Numbered from the stretch's first letter, positions 26,831-34,663 are shown. The stretch: 64,000 bases of DNA from Candidatus Stoquefichus sp. SB1 (GCF_001244545.1 NZ_LN852695.1:651158-715157), one strand, 5' to 3'. Program-made: numbers and translations. Notes: generated by a model not told the origin, from the letters alone.

Positions 26831-26842
26831 ACAACATGTTGT
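26831..26842. promoter_or_regulatory. Palindrome, likely TetR operator 1
   Basis: ACAACATGTTGT is a perfect 12-bp palindrome in the gap between the ABC operon and the divergent TetR gene. A related TTGTT...AACAA dyad (26819-26834) overlaps it. Confidence 0.5.
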
Positions 26843-26877
26843 ATAATATTTATACTACTAATGATATCAACATTCAA

Positions 26878-26902
26878 GCAACAATAATTTATAAATTGTT
26901 GC
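26878..26902. promoter_or_regulatory. Palindrome, likely TetR operator 2
   Basis: GCAACAAT, a 9-base spacer and ATTGTTGC sit just before the TetR ribosome site. The CAACA core repeats that of operator 1. Confidence 0.55.
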
Positions 26903-26918
26903 CTAAAGGAGAACCGCT

Positions 26919-27509
26919 ATGAATAAACATGAAGAAATGGTTATGAAGACAAGAAAAAATATTTTAAATTCATTTATTGAATTATGGAAAGAAAAAGGTT
27001 TGGAAAATATTACAATAGGTGCTTTAACAAAAAGAGCTCATCTCAATAGAGGAACATTTTATAAATACTTTGATGATATATATGATTTAATGAATCATTT
27101 AGAAGATGAAACAATTCTTTTTGTTAAAGAATCAATTAATGAAAGATTTCAAAATGGATTACCTGAAGATTTTGATGAATTTTCAGCAGGGTGTGCTCAA
27201 ATCTTTGCTCAAAATGAAAGTACTTTAATGCTATTGTTAAATCTCCCAACTTTTACAAATAAATTAAAACAAGAGCTTGTTCCCTTATTTATGGCTAAGA
27301 ATCCTTTGTTAAATAACACACCCTATCCTGAGTATATTGAAGTCTATGTTTTTTCAACTATGACAGAAATGGTTAAATATTGGTACTACCATGATCGTCA
27401 GATGGACCTTAAGGAATTATTTCATTTGATGCAATCATTAGTTTTAAATGGGATTATGTTATTTTCAGATACAAAGAGTTTTAAAGATATCCAAAAACAA
27501 TCTATATAA
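26919..27509 (+). CDS. TetR/AcrR family regulator
   Basis: A 196-residue regulator. The TetR HTH lies at about residues 10-55 (TIGALTKRAHLNRGTFYKYF is the recognition region) and the C-terminal part fits a TetR_C ligand domain. It is transcribed away from the ABC exporter operon, and the gap holds CAACA/TGTTG palindromes. The usual reading is a repressor of the pump and of itself, released by a pump substrate. Confidence 0.88.
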   Translation: MNKHEEMVMKTRKNILNSFIELWKEKGLENITIGALTKRAHLNRGTFYKYFDDIYDLMNHLEDETILFVKESINERFQNGLPEDFDEFSAGCAQIFAQNESTLMLLLNLPTFTNKLKQELVPLFMAKNPLLNNTPYPEYIEVYVFSTMTEMVKYWYYHDRQMDLKELFHLMQSLVLNGIMLFSDTKSFKDIQKQSI

Positions 27510-27631
27510 GAATATATTTTATTTCCTTTATAAAAAGAATCAAACATTATTTTTGCTGATAAGAAAAAGTAGTCAATCGGTTTTGTTTTTTGTATAATAA
27601 AACTAATAAGACAAGAAAAGGGGATAATGAT

Positions 27632-28471
27632 ATGAGTAAGATAATATTTTTAGATGTTGATGGAACATTGATTGACTATGAAACAAAATTACCTGAATCA
27701 GCAGCAAGAGCTGTTAATCAGGCCAGAGCAAATGGTCATAAAGTATATATTTGTACAGGGTGTTCTAAAGCCGAGATTGAACAAAGACATTTATGTGATT
27801 TAGATGGAATGATTGGTGGTAATGGAGCCTACGTAGAAGATGCCGGAAAGGTCATTATGCATCAGGGTTTATCAAAAGAAGATGTTCAACATATTGTTGA
27901 TTGGTGTAATGCTAGACATTTAGGTTTTTATTTAGAAGCGAATAGTGGTATGTATTGTAATGATTATATGCTGGAACAAGGACCAGAAGTGATGATAAAA
28001 TATGCGCAAGGAAAAGGTGCTAATTTATCACAGGCTAAAGAACTTTCTGAACAATTTGTTAATAGTTTTATTCATTTAAAAGGTCAGGATTTATATCGTG
28101 ATGATGTTAATAAAATCAGTTTTATTTTAAGTTCTTATCAAGATCATCTTGATTCAAAAGAAGAATTTAAGCATCTCATAGCAAATACTTGGGGTGGAAA
28201 AGGTGAAGTTGCATTATATGGGGATTTAGGACCAGCTGGAATTACAAAAAGACATGCTATTGAAGTATTATTAGAATATCTTGGAGCAGATGTTAAAGAT
28301 ACAATTTCTTTTGGTGATGCTAAAATTGATTTATCAATGTTTGAATGTTGTCATTTCAATGTTGCGATGGGGAATGGTGGCGATGAAATAAAAGCTGCAG
28401 CTAACTATATTACAACTGATGTGAATGATGATGGTTTATATAATGCTTTTCAATATTTAGGGTTAATTTAG
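27632..28471 (+). CDS. HAD-IIB (Cof-like) phosphatase
   Basis: A 279-residue HAD hydrolase. Motif I is FLDVDGTLIDYE (Asp nucleophile and acid), motif II ICTGCSK, and motif IV SFGDAKIDLSMFE. The alpha/beta cap between them marks subclass IIB. Motif II has Thr but the following residues are unusual (TGCSK for TGRS). Members dephosphorylate sugar phosphates or flavin and pyridoxal phosphates. Start is the ATG at 27632 after AAAAGGGG. Confidence 0.85.
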   Translation: MSKIIFLDVDGTLIDYETKLPESAARAVNQARANGHKVYICTGCSKAEIEQRHLCDLDGMIGGNGAYVEDAGKVIMHQGLSKEDVQHIVDWCNARHLGFYLEANSGMYCNDYMLEQGPEVMIKYAQGKGANLSQAKELSEQFVNSFIHLKGQDLYRDDVNKISFILSSYQDHLDSKEEFKHLIANTWGGKGEVALYGDLGPAGITKRHAIEVLLEYLGADVKDTISFGDAKIDLSMFECCHFNVAMGNGGDEIKAAANYITTDVNDDGLYNAFQYLGLI

Positions 28472-28515
28472 TAACTGAATATATAAAAAGATGTTATGTC
28501 ATTGTATTTTTTTAA

Positions 28516-28549
28516 TAAAAGAGGAGCTTTTTGTATGTCTCCTTTTTTA
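28516..28549 (+). terminator. Terminator after HAD gene
   Basis: AAAAGAGGAG pairs with CTCCTTTTTT across a 12-base loop, ending in a T run. Confidence 0.6.
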
Positions 28550-28641
28550 TTGTGTTTAAAATAATGAACAAGATGTTAAAGAATCTGACTTTGCGAAAGG
28601 AATAAAAAGTATATAATAGAAATAGAAAGTGAGGTATATCT

Positions 28642-29457
28642 ATGACAACAGGTGAAAAGATTAAGCAATTAAGAAAGAGGGATAATTATTCACAAGAAGA
28701 TTTGGCTGAAAAATTAAATATTTCTAGAACGACACTGTACAATTGGGAAAATGATAATGGATTACCAGATGGTAACAGTATAGCAAGATTATCAAAATTA
28801 TTTCATGTTTCGACTGACTATTTATTAGGACTTTCAACAAAGCAACCATATATTGAAAATACGTATACTTATCAACATAACATAAATAAGGAAAAGCTAT
28901 TAGAAGTCTATCGAAAACTTATAGAGATCATTAGTCTTTATGAAGAAAGTCAATGTTATAATATGATTCCAGAACGTTTTCATGTTGATAATCAAGAGGC
29001 ATGGGATTTTTATGAAAGAATGATTAATGATGTCAGGTTAGATGTGAATACTTATTTCTTAGGTGATGATGAGATATTTAATAAACTTATAACAATTATT
29101 GATGAAACAGAATACTTTTTAAAAATCTATGAAATGCCAGGAGTTTGTCAAAGATGGCAACAGTTGAATCCAGATATTATGTATTTTGATTGTACTTTTG
29201 ATATTCTTGAAAAAGAACCTGAATTATATGAACAAATTAAGGCTGGTAAATACCATAATATTAGTTTGAATTATTATCCAACAGAAGTTGAGGCATCTAA
29301 ACGAAAGAAATATTTTCAAAAACGAAAAGAAGATAATGATATTCTAAACTATCGTTATAGTAAAGAAAGATGGTTTCAAAATGAATTGTTACATACTTTA
29401 CAATGTGTATTTAAAAATGATTTTGCTGATATATTAATTTCATGGAAGAATCTATGA
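28642..29457 (+). CDS. XRE family regulator
   Basis: A 271-residue protein with an HTH_3 domain at residues 5-62 (YSQEDLAEKLNISRTTLYNW). The remaining ~200 residues are soluble, rich in Tyr and acidic residues and unfamiliar to me. An ATG overlapping its TGA (ATGA at 29454) opens a 20-codon frame, and a 39-codon frame follows. It marks the last AT-rich gene before the composition change at about 29.85 kb. Confidence 0.8.
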   Translation: MTTGEKIKQLRKRDNYSQEDLAEKLNISRTTLYNWENDNGLPDGNSIARLSKLFHVSTDYLLGLSTKQPYIENTYTYQHNINKEKLLEVYRKLIEIISLYEESQCYNMIPERFHVDNQEAWDFYERMINDVRLDVNTYFLGDDEIFNKLITIIDETEYFLKIYEMPGVCQRWQQLNPDIMYFDCTFDILEKEPELYEQIKAGKYHNISLNYYPTEVEASKRKKYFQKRKEDNDILNYRYSKERWFQNELLHTLQCVFKNDFADILISWKNL

Positions 29458-29499
29458 ATAACAAAGCAATTAAAATAAAGATTAATGAATGGATATGGT

Positions 29500-29619
29500 A
29501 TGAAGAAAATTATTGAATTTTCTGATGTGCTTATACAAGAAGAATATCCAAAATATGCAGATAAAATATTTGAGGAAAACAAGTTTTATTTTATAGATAT
29601 AATTGAGGAAGACATTTAA
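29500..29619 (+). CDS. Small ORF, possible gene fragment
   Basis: ATG to TAA, 39 codons: MKKIIEFSDVLIQEEYPKYA followed by an acidic tail. There is no good ribosome site. A 20-codon ORF overlapping the XRE stop (29454-29516) precedes it in another frame, so both may be pieces of one decayed gene. No family recognised. The rest of 29620-29846 holds an 80-codon AT-rich frame from 29699 that runs into the recombinase gene and looks like chance. Confidence 0.3.
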   Translation: MKKIIEFSDVLIQEEYPKYADKIFEENKFYFIDIIEEDI

Positions 29620-29855
29620 TTGTTAAATGAGAATCTTGGAACATTTTCTAGGATAAACAAATGATTGAAACACAGGGACAATCTCTATATTATAAATTAT
29701 GAAAATCAAAAAGGTTATTGTAGGAATAAAATTCTCATTAACCTTTTTATATTTGTTATTTTATACATTTGGAAAAAATTACCAGAAGTATTGTCATGGG
29801 GATTATGCTAATATTGAGAATATACCAACATTTAACAAAGTGAGGAATGCAACAG

Positions 29856-30728
29856 ATGAAGAAAGTCATACTAACCGAAAAAACAATCAGCAGATTCAGG
29901 ATATTCATGATGGAAGAAGAACGCAGCAAGGCGACAATTGAAAAATATATGAGAGATATTCATCACTTTTATGAATATCTTCCTGAGAATAAGACAATCA
30001 CAAAAGAAATCGTGATTGCATTTAAGCAGTCGCTTTTAGAGACATATAAGGCAACGAGTGCCAATAGTATGCTGACAGCAGTCAACAGTCTGCTTGCCTA
30101 CATGGGACTTAGTGAGTGTAAAGTAAAATTACAAAAGATTCAAAAAAGAATCTTTCAAAATGATAAATACAATTTAACAAAGCAGGAATATCAGTGTTTG
30201 CTGAATACAGCAGTAGCAGCCGGCAACATGCAGTTATTCATGCTGATGCAGACAATCTGTGCGACTGGAATACGTGTGAGTGAACATCAGTATGTCACAG
30301 TAGAGGCATTGAAGCAAGGTTCAGCCTGTGTGCATAATAAAGGAAAAATCAGAGAAATTATTTTTCCAAAAAAACTAAAAAAAGCATTATTGCAATACTG
30401 CAAGGAGCGTCATATCAGTAGTGGACCTGCCTTTGTTACAAGACACGGAAATCCATTGGATCGCAGTAATATCTGGTCTATGATGAAGAAACTGTGTGCA
30501 AAGGCAGGAGTAGATAAGGAAAAGGTGTACCCACATAATTTACGCCATCTTTTTGCGTTCACTTTTTATGCCATCGAAAAAGACCTTGTCCGTCTTGCGG
30601 ATATACTTGGTCATTCCAGTATTGAAACAACACGTATCTATACAAAAACATGTCTGAAAAAATGTCAGAATATTCTCGATCGGATGGGATTGTTGTCGAA
30701 TAATAATCTGGATTTTGCAATATCATAA
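29856..30728 (+). CDS. Tyrosine recombinase (site-specific integrase)
   Basis: A 290-residue phage-integrase-family recombinase. The N-terminal SAM-like DNA-binding domain spans about residues 5-85 and the catalytic domain about 105-275. Catalytic residues are visible: Arg in CATGIRVSE, the H-x-L-R box in PHNLRHLFAF, His in LGHSSIETTR, and the nucleophile Tyr in RIYTKT. It is XerC-sized, with no long phage-type arm domain. I prefer ATG 29856 (GTGAGG ten bases upstream) over ATG 29847. It lies four bases from an element with perfect 27-bp inverted repeats and reads toward it, so it is the obvious candidate to invert it. No excisionase or conjugation gene is nearby, arguing against an ordinary mobile element. 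Confidence 0.92.
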   Translation: MKKVILTEKTISRFRIFMMEEERSKATIEKYMRDIHHFYEYLPENKTITKEIVIAFKQSLLETYKATSANSMLTAVNSLLAYMGLSECKVKLQKIQKRIFQNDKYNLTKQEYQCLLNTAVAAGNMQLFMLMQTICATGIRVSEHQYVTVEALKQGSACVHNKGKIREIIFPKKLKKALLQYCKERHISSGPAFVTRHGNPLDRSNIWSMMKKLCAKAGVDKEKVYPHNLRHLFAFTFYAIEKDLVRLADILGHSSIETTRIYTKTCLKKCQNILDRMGLLSNNNLDFAIS

Positions 30729-30732
30729 AAAT

Positions 30733-30759
30733 ACAACATAATGAGTATTATGTTGTAGA
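30733..30759 (+). repeat. Inverted repeat left (recombinase site)
   Basis: A 27-bp repeat: arm ACAACATAAT, core GAGT, reverse-complement arm ATTATGTTGT, then AGA. Its exact reverse complement is at 31141-31167. The inner palindrome around an asymmetric core is the normal layout of a tyrosine recombinase crossover site. Confidence 0.92.
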
Positions 30760-30771
30760 ATGTTTTCATAT

Positions 30772-30801
30772 CGGCAAAAGTCCTTTTAAATCGCCGTTTT
30801 T
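30772..30801 (+). terminator. Terminator of recombinase gene, inside inverton
   Basis: CGGC (30772-30775) pairs with GCCG (30793-30796), with AAAAG/CTTTT inside, followed by five T. Confidence 0.6.
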
Positions 30802-30823
30802 CTGTATGGTTCTCTATCATAAA

Positions 30824-30852
30824 AATATAGGCAACAATTCCATGTATGTAAA
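30824..30852 (-). promoter_or_regulatory. Inverton promoter, reading leftward
   Basis: On the minus strand TTTACA (30852-30847), a 17-base spacer and TATATT (30829-30824) form a good sigma-A promoter. As sequenced it reads across the left repeat into the 3' end of the recombinase gene, antisense. After inversion it would read through the right repeat into the LytTR gene. Confidence 0.65.
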
Positions 30853-30944
30853 ATTGTAACCGTTTTACATAAAATATCTTACCATTTTGCATCATCCTCA
30901 ACAATAGATATTGGTAAACAATAAAATATTTTGGGGAAACCTCA

Positions 30945-30971
30945 TTTATATCACTTTTTATGTGATATAAA
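30945..30971. promoter_or_regulatory. Central dyad in inverton
   Basis: TTTATATCAC, seven bases and GTGATATAAA are exact reverse complements. No T tract follows, so a protein-binding site is more likely than a terminator. Confidence 0.5.
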
Positions 30972-31077
30972 TATGATAAAGCTGAAAAAAAGAGCGCAAA
31001 AAAGCCATGAAAACGGCATATTCAAAAAAACATATACTGATTCCTGATGAAGCTTTCTGTCATATAATTATTCAATC

Positions 31078-31102
31078 GGCATCCATTCGTGATGCCTTTT
31101 TT
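31078..31102 (+). terminator. Terminator facing the LytTR gene
   Basis: GGCATC, a 7-base loop and GATGCC followed by six T. In this orientation it would stop any transcript coming from the recombinase side before the LytTR gene. Confidence 0.75.
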
Positions 31103-31140
31103 GTGTTTTTTTCATGTATATTCTATCTGTCTGGATAGGG

Positions 31141-31167
31141 TCTACAACATAATACTCATTATGTTGT
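31141..31167 (-). repeat. Inverted repeat right (recombinase site)
   Basis: Exact 27-bp reverse complement of the repeat at 30733-30759; the match stops at both ends (30732 against 31168, and 30760 against 31140). Confidence 0.92.
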
Positions 31168-31189
31168 TCAAATCAGAGGGAGATAGAGT

Positions 31190-31999
31190 ATGAGAAAGGA
31201 AGACATCAGTCATTGTATAGAATTGACTAAGGAGATCATGATCCGTCATTACCGAAAGGATGATGATTTTGCAATTGGATATTTACATAGAAGCTGTATC
31301 TGGATCGGTTCCTGTGCAGAGGAATTTTATGTCGGTAAACAGACAATAGCCGAAGTCCTCAAAAAGGAATCAAAGGAACTGCCGGATATTGAACTAACCG
31401 CCTTTGATTATGTGTGCGTATCCAATGATACGCATGAATGTGTTATTACAGGAAGACACACAGGTCATACAACATGCACATCTGGTGAGATCTACAGTGA
31501 TATGCAGAGGATCACTTTCGTATGGAAAAAGATGAAAGATGAGCTCCTCATCATGCATATCCATGTATCCAATCCAATGAACAATCTGCAGGAGGGTGAG
31601 ATCTTCCCGCATAAGATAGGCAAATATACAAAGGGATATTTTGAAATGCTGGTCAATCGTGATATTAAGAAAAATGGGTCTATTACCATTAAGGATCAGA
31701 AGAACCGATACCATATCATCAATATCCATGACATCCTGTACTGTGAAGCGTTTGATATGAACTGTATCATCCACCTTGCAAAGAACGATGTCTTTGGACG
31801 CATCACGCTGCTTGACTTTGAACAGAAGCTGACTGAAAAAAACAAAGATATGTTCAAGCGAGTACATAAGAGTTACTTAGTCAATCGCTATCATACGAAG
31901 TCTTTAGCACGCTATGAGCTGATGCTGGAACATGAAATCAGAGTACCGGTATCACAGGAGCGCTATAACGATGTAAGGGATTGGCTGAATCATTGCTAA
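31190..31999 (+). CDS. LytTR regulator with NTF2/SnoaL-like sensor domain
   Basis: A 269-residue protein. Residues 1-130 look like an NTF2/SnoaL-fold domain (FAIGYLHRSCIWIGSCAEEF, ending FVWKKMKDELLIMHIHVSNP). Residues ~165-265 are a LytTR DNA-binding domain (DILYCEAFDMNCIIHLAK, MFKRVHKSYLVNR, IRVPVSQERY). There is no receiver domain, so it is a one-component regulator, possibly sensing a small ligand. It is the first gene after the invertible segment, and the SipW/TasA-like genes all follow it on the same strand, so it is the likely master switch. GC and codon use are clearly higher than at 28 kb. Confidence 0.82.
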   Translation: MRKEDISHCIELTKEIMIRHYRKDDDFAIGYLHRSCIWIGSCAEEFYVGKQTIAEVLKKESKELPDIELTAFDYVCVSNDTHECVITGRHTGHTTCTSGEIYSDMQRITFVWKKMKDELLIMHIHVSNPMNNLQEGEIFPHKIGKYTKGYFEMLVNRDIKKNGSITIKDQKNRYHIINIHDILYCEAFDMNCIIHLAKNDVFGRITLLDFEQKLTEKNKDMFKRVHKSYLVNRYHTKSLARYELMLEHEIRVPVSQERYNDVRDWLNHC

Positions 32000-32013
32000 T
32001 GGGAGGGAAATCA

Positions 32014-32205
32014 ATGAAAAGAAAGATCGTGGCAAGACTGCCGGATATGTTTACACATGAGCAGTATCGGAGTGCCGGTGTTGCACATCTGGTTAATATG
32101 GATCAGGAGATTGAATTTTACTATAGGGGAAAACCGATAACAAAGGAACAGGCAAATGAAATGGTGATAGAGCATTATAAAAGAAAGAACGCTCTGTCAA
32201 AATGA
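32014..32205 (+). CDS. Small basic protein in fibre locus
   Basis: A 63-residue protein (MKRKIVARLPDMFTHEQYRS, FYYRGKPITKEQANEMVIEH) of unknown family. The ATG at 32014 follows GGGAGGG by six bases, and it starts 14 bases after the LytTR stop, so the two are co-transcribed. A longer in-frame reading begins inside the LytTR gene and is unlikely. It could be an accessory or antirepressor peptide. Confidence 0.6.
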   Translation: MKRKIVARLPDMFTHEQYRSAGVAHLVNMDQEIEFYYRGKPITKEQANEMVIEHYKRKNALSK

Positions 32206-32235
32206 ACACAATGAGGATGGCAGGAGTGATAGGAT

Positions 32236-34008
32236 GTGGCGACAACAATAACGGATCAACTTGAGGTGTTGACAGAACGCCTGGCGGAATTATATTTCAT
32301 CAAGCGTGACTATACAGGACTTTCAGGATTCTTATCGGATCAAATCAGCTGGATAGGAACGGGAGTCAATGAGATATGCAGCAGTAAGAAAGAAGCAGTC
32401 ATGTTTTTTGAGGAGGAATCCAGAATCTATGACGGATATTTTCTGATAGAGAATGCATGGTTTCATGGCATTGAGATCAGCAGTGATCTGGGGATCGTCA
32501 TGGTAACGCTGACTGCTAAGACCCTGCCGGATGCTTCCTGCGTGATGAAGATGCCTCTGCGATTTTCTGTTGTATGGCATAAGGATAATAATCTGTGGAA
32601 GGTCATTCATGTGCATAATTCCATAGCGGATACCGACCTGAAGGAACATAACTATTTCAATATCGAGGCAGCGCAGTCGGCCTATTCACAGATGAATGAA
32701 AGACTCAGCAATGCTGTCAATACCGATCCGCTGACAGGCATCAGCAATATGACAGGATTCATCCATGATACAGAAAAGATATTCAAGAAATATCCTGATG
32801 ATTCGTATGCCATCATCAAGTTTGGCATCAAGAACTTCCGCTATATCAATCGGGTTCATGGATATGGCATGGGAGACAAGGTACTGCAGAACATTGCGAA
32901 GAATCTGAAAAAGACATGCCGGGAGGGAGAAACATGCGCAAGGATAGAGAAGGACATCTTTGCGATGACCTATCGTTTCCTTACAAAGGATGAAATGTCG
33001 TATCGAGAGAAGAAGGTACGAACGAAGCTCATTGACAGGCGTATCAGCAAGAAGATCAACATGGACATCTGCTTTGTTGCAGGCATCTATCTGCCGCAGG
33101 ACATCCGACATGAGCATGTCATTGACATGCTGGACAAGGCACTGATCGCCCAGCAGAGCGTTCCCAAGAACATCACAGGAAGCCGGTCAGTCTATTATGA
33201 TGATGCAATGATGAATAATATGATCCAGAAGAATGAACTTCTGGAATCGGCAATCCCAGCGATGCAGAACGATGAATATAAATTATACATACAGCCTCAG
33301 TTTGATATTCAGACACATCGCATCATATCGGGAGAGGCGCTGTGCCGATGGCAGAAAGATGACGGAACACTTATCCCGCCCAATGACTTCATACCGGTAT
33401 TTGAGGAATATGGAATGATCATCAGCTTTGACTTCCATATGCTGGAACTGCTCTGCAGACAGATGAGAAAGTGGATGGATGAAGGACTGGAACTGAAGCC
33501 AGTATCCATCAATCAGTCCCGACTGCACATAGAAAATGAAGCATATCTCGAAGATTTCTGTTCAACTGTGGACAGATATGGCATTCCTCATGAGGACATT
33601 GCCTTTGAACTGACAGAATCAGCGTTCGTAGAACAGCAGGACGAAATGCTGAAGCTGGCATCCAATCTGCATAAGCGTGGATTTCAGCTGGCTATCGATG
33701 ACTTTGGAACAGGGTATGCCTCCCTCAACTTCCTAAGTGTCGTATCAGCAGATATTCTGAAAATAGATAAGTGCCTGCTTGACGGGATAGAAAATAATAA
33801 GCGTTCCCGTTCGATCATAGAGAAGACAATCGAGCTGGCACATGAGATCGACATGACAGTCATCTGCGAAGGCATAGAAACAGAAGAACAATTAGAATAC
33901 CTCAGCAGAATCGGCTGTGACATCGGACAGGGCTTTCTGATTGGCAGGCCGATGGAATCCAGGCAGTTTGAAAAGCTGTGGATGCAGGATAAAGTATTAT
34001 CGAATTAA
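32236..34008 (+). CDS. EAL phosphodiesterase with degenerate GGDEF and NTF2-like sensor
   Basis: A 590-residue soluble protein. Residues 1-135 form an NTF2/SnoaL-like domain (ISWIGTGVNEICSSKKEAVM, VVWHKDNNLWKVIHVHNS) that parallels the N-terminus of the LytTR protein. The GGDEF domain (about 155-300) has IEKDIF where GGDEF should be, so no cyclase activity is expected. The EAL domain (about 335-585) keeps GEALCRW, the Asn of SINQS, ELTESAF, IDDFGTGYASL, the Lys of LKID, CEGIET and GQGFLIG, so c-di-GMP hydrolysis is likely. GTG start with GGAG upstream. It links c-di-GMP to the surface-fibre genes that follow. Confidence 0.88.
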   Translation: MATTITDQLEVLTERLAELYFIKRDYTGLSGFLSDQISWIGTGVNEICSSKKEAVMFFEEESRIYDGYFLIENAWFHGIEISSDLGIVMVTLTAKTLPDASCVMKMPLRFSVVWHKDNNLWKVIHVHNSIADTDLKEHNYFNIEAAQSAYSQMNERLSNAVNTDPLTGISNMTGFIHDTEKIFKKYPDDSYAIIKFGIKNFRYINRVHGYGMGDKVLQNIAKNLKKTCREGETCARIEKDIFAMTYRFLTKDEMSYREKKVRTKLIDRRISKKINMDICFVAGIYLPQDIRHEHVIDMLDKALIAQQSVPKNITGSRSVYYDDAMMNNMIQKNELLESAIPAMQNDEYKLYIQPQFDIQTHRIISGEALCRWQKDDGTLIPPNDFIPVFEEYGMIISFDFHMLELLCRQMRKWMDEGLELKPVSINQSRLHIENEAYLEDFCSTVDRYGIPHEDIAFELTESAFVEQQDEMLKLASNLHKRGFQLAIDDFGTGYASLNFLSVVSADILKIDKCLLDGIENNKRSRSIIEKTIELAHEIDMTVICEGIETEEQLEYLSRIGCDIGQGFLIGRPMESRQFEKLWMQDKVLSN

Positions 34009-34030
34009 AGAAAATGAAGGAGAGGAAGAA

Positions 34031-34663
34031 ATGAAAAGAATCAAGCCATCCAGCGTGATAGGAATCATAGCCTGTATCATATTTATACCGATCATCGTTG
34101 TCAATCTTGCAATCATCTTTAATGGATTTCAGGATAATGAAAATATGCCGGGGTTCATGGGCTATCGGCCTGCGATCGTCTTATCAGGATCCATGGAACC
34201 AACCTTTGATGCAGGAGATGTCATCGTCATAGAAAAAGCAGAAGATACAGGGAACCTGCAAAAAGGCGATGTCATTACATATCTGGTATCAGGCAAGGCG
34301 ACAACGCACAGGATCATCAGCGTAACGGAGCATGAAGGAAAGACAGCCTATGTGACAAAGGGAGACTACAACAATGTAGAGGATAGACTGGCAGTGTATC
34401 CGGAACAGATACAGGGTATCTATAAGGGATTTCGCATCCCCAATCTGGGAAATATCCTGATGTTCATGCAGAGCACACAGGGAATGCTGGTATGTCTGGG
34501 AATCCCATTTGCGCTCTATATCCTGTATGACATCTTCAAGCGAAGAAAAGACAGCAGGAAAGAGAATGAGGCACTGCAGGATCAGCTGAAGGAAAAGGAA
34601 AGACTGGAAGCAGAACTAGCGAAGCTGAAGGCAGAGAAGCAGCAGATAGAAGAGACAGAATAG
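34031..34663 (+). CDS. sipW: SipW-type signal peptidase I with coiled-coil tail
   Basis: A 210-residue membrane protein of the SipW (ER/archaeal-type) S26 class. A helix at about residues 9-30, then LSGSMEPTFDAGDVIVI with the catalytic Ser. TTHRIISV supplies His in place of the Lys of ordinary signal peptidases, and KGDYNNVED is the third conserved box. A second helix (about 150-170) and a charged coiled-coil tail (EALQDQLKEKERLEAELAKL) follow. SipW enzymes process TasA-type fibre proteins. ATG 34031 follows AGGAGAGGAAG. Encoded just before a TasA-like protein with a matching signal. Confidence 0.9.
   Translation: MKRIKPSSVIGIIACIIFIPIIVVNLAIIFNGFQDNENMPGFMGYRPAIVLSGSMEPTFDAGDVIVIEKAEDTGNLQKGDVITYLVSGKATTHRIISVTEHEGKTAYVTKGDYNNVEDRLAVYPEQIQGIYKGFRIPNLGNILMFMQSTQGMLVCLGIPFALYILYDIFKRRKDSRKENEALQDQLKEKERLEAELAKLKAEKQQIEETE

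Larger units (their letters stand above)
30733..31167. mobile_element. Invertible DNA segment (inverton), phase switch
   Basis: A 435-bp segment bounded by perfect 27-bp inverted repeats, with a 381-bp interior, immediately after a tyrosine recombinase gene and 22 bases before the LytTR gene. It encodes no protein. In the orientation shown it holds a leftward promoter (30824-30852), two terminators on the plus strand (30772-30801 and 31078-31102) and a central dyad (30945-30971). Recombination between inverted sites would flip it, so that the promoter reads into the LytTR regulator and the terminators face away. Predicted state here: OFF. Confidence 0.82.

Noticed and set aside
29699-29941. 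80-codon frame overlapping the recombinase start
   Set aside because: The second half is the recombinase gene in another phase and the first half has no ribosome site or known features.
30665-30904. 79-codon minus-strand frame across the left inverted repeat and recombinase end
   Set aside because: No ribosome site, no family, and it crosses the recombination site; a shadow of the recombinase gene.
31041-31068. TTCCTG-16-TATAAT, a rightward promoter inside the inverton
   Set aside because: It lies directly before the terminator at 31078, so it would make only a stub transcript, and the -35 is poor; I did not count it as the regulator's promoter.
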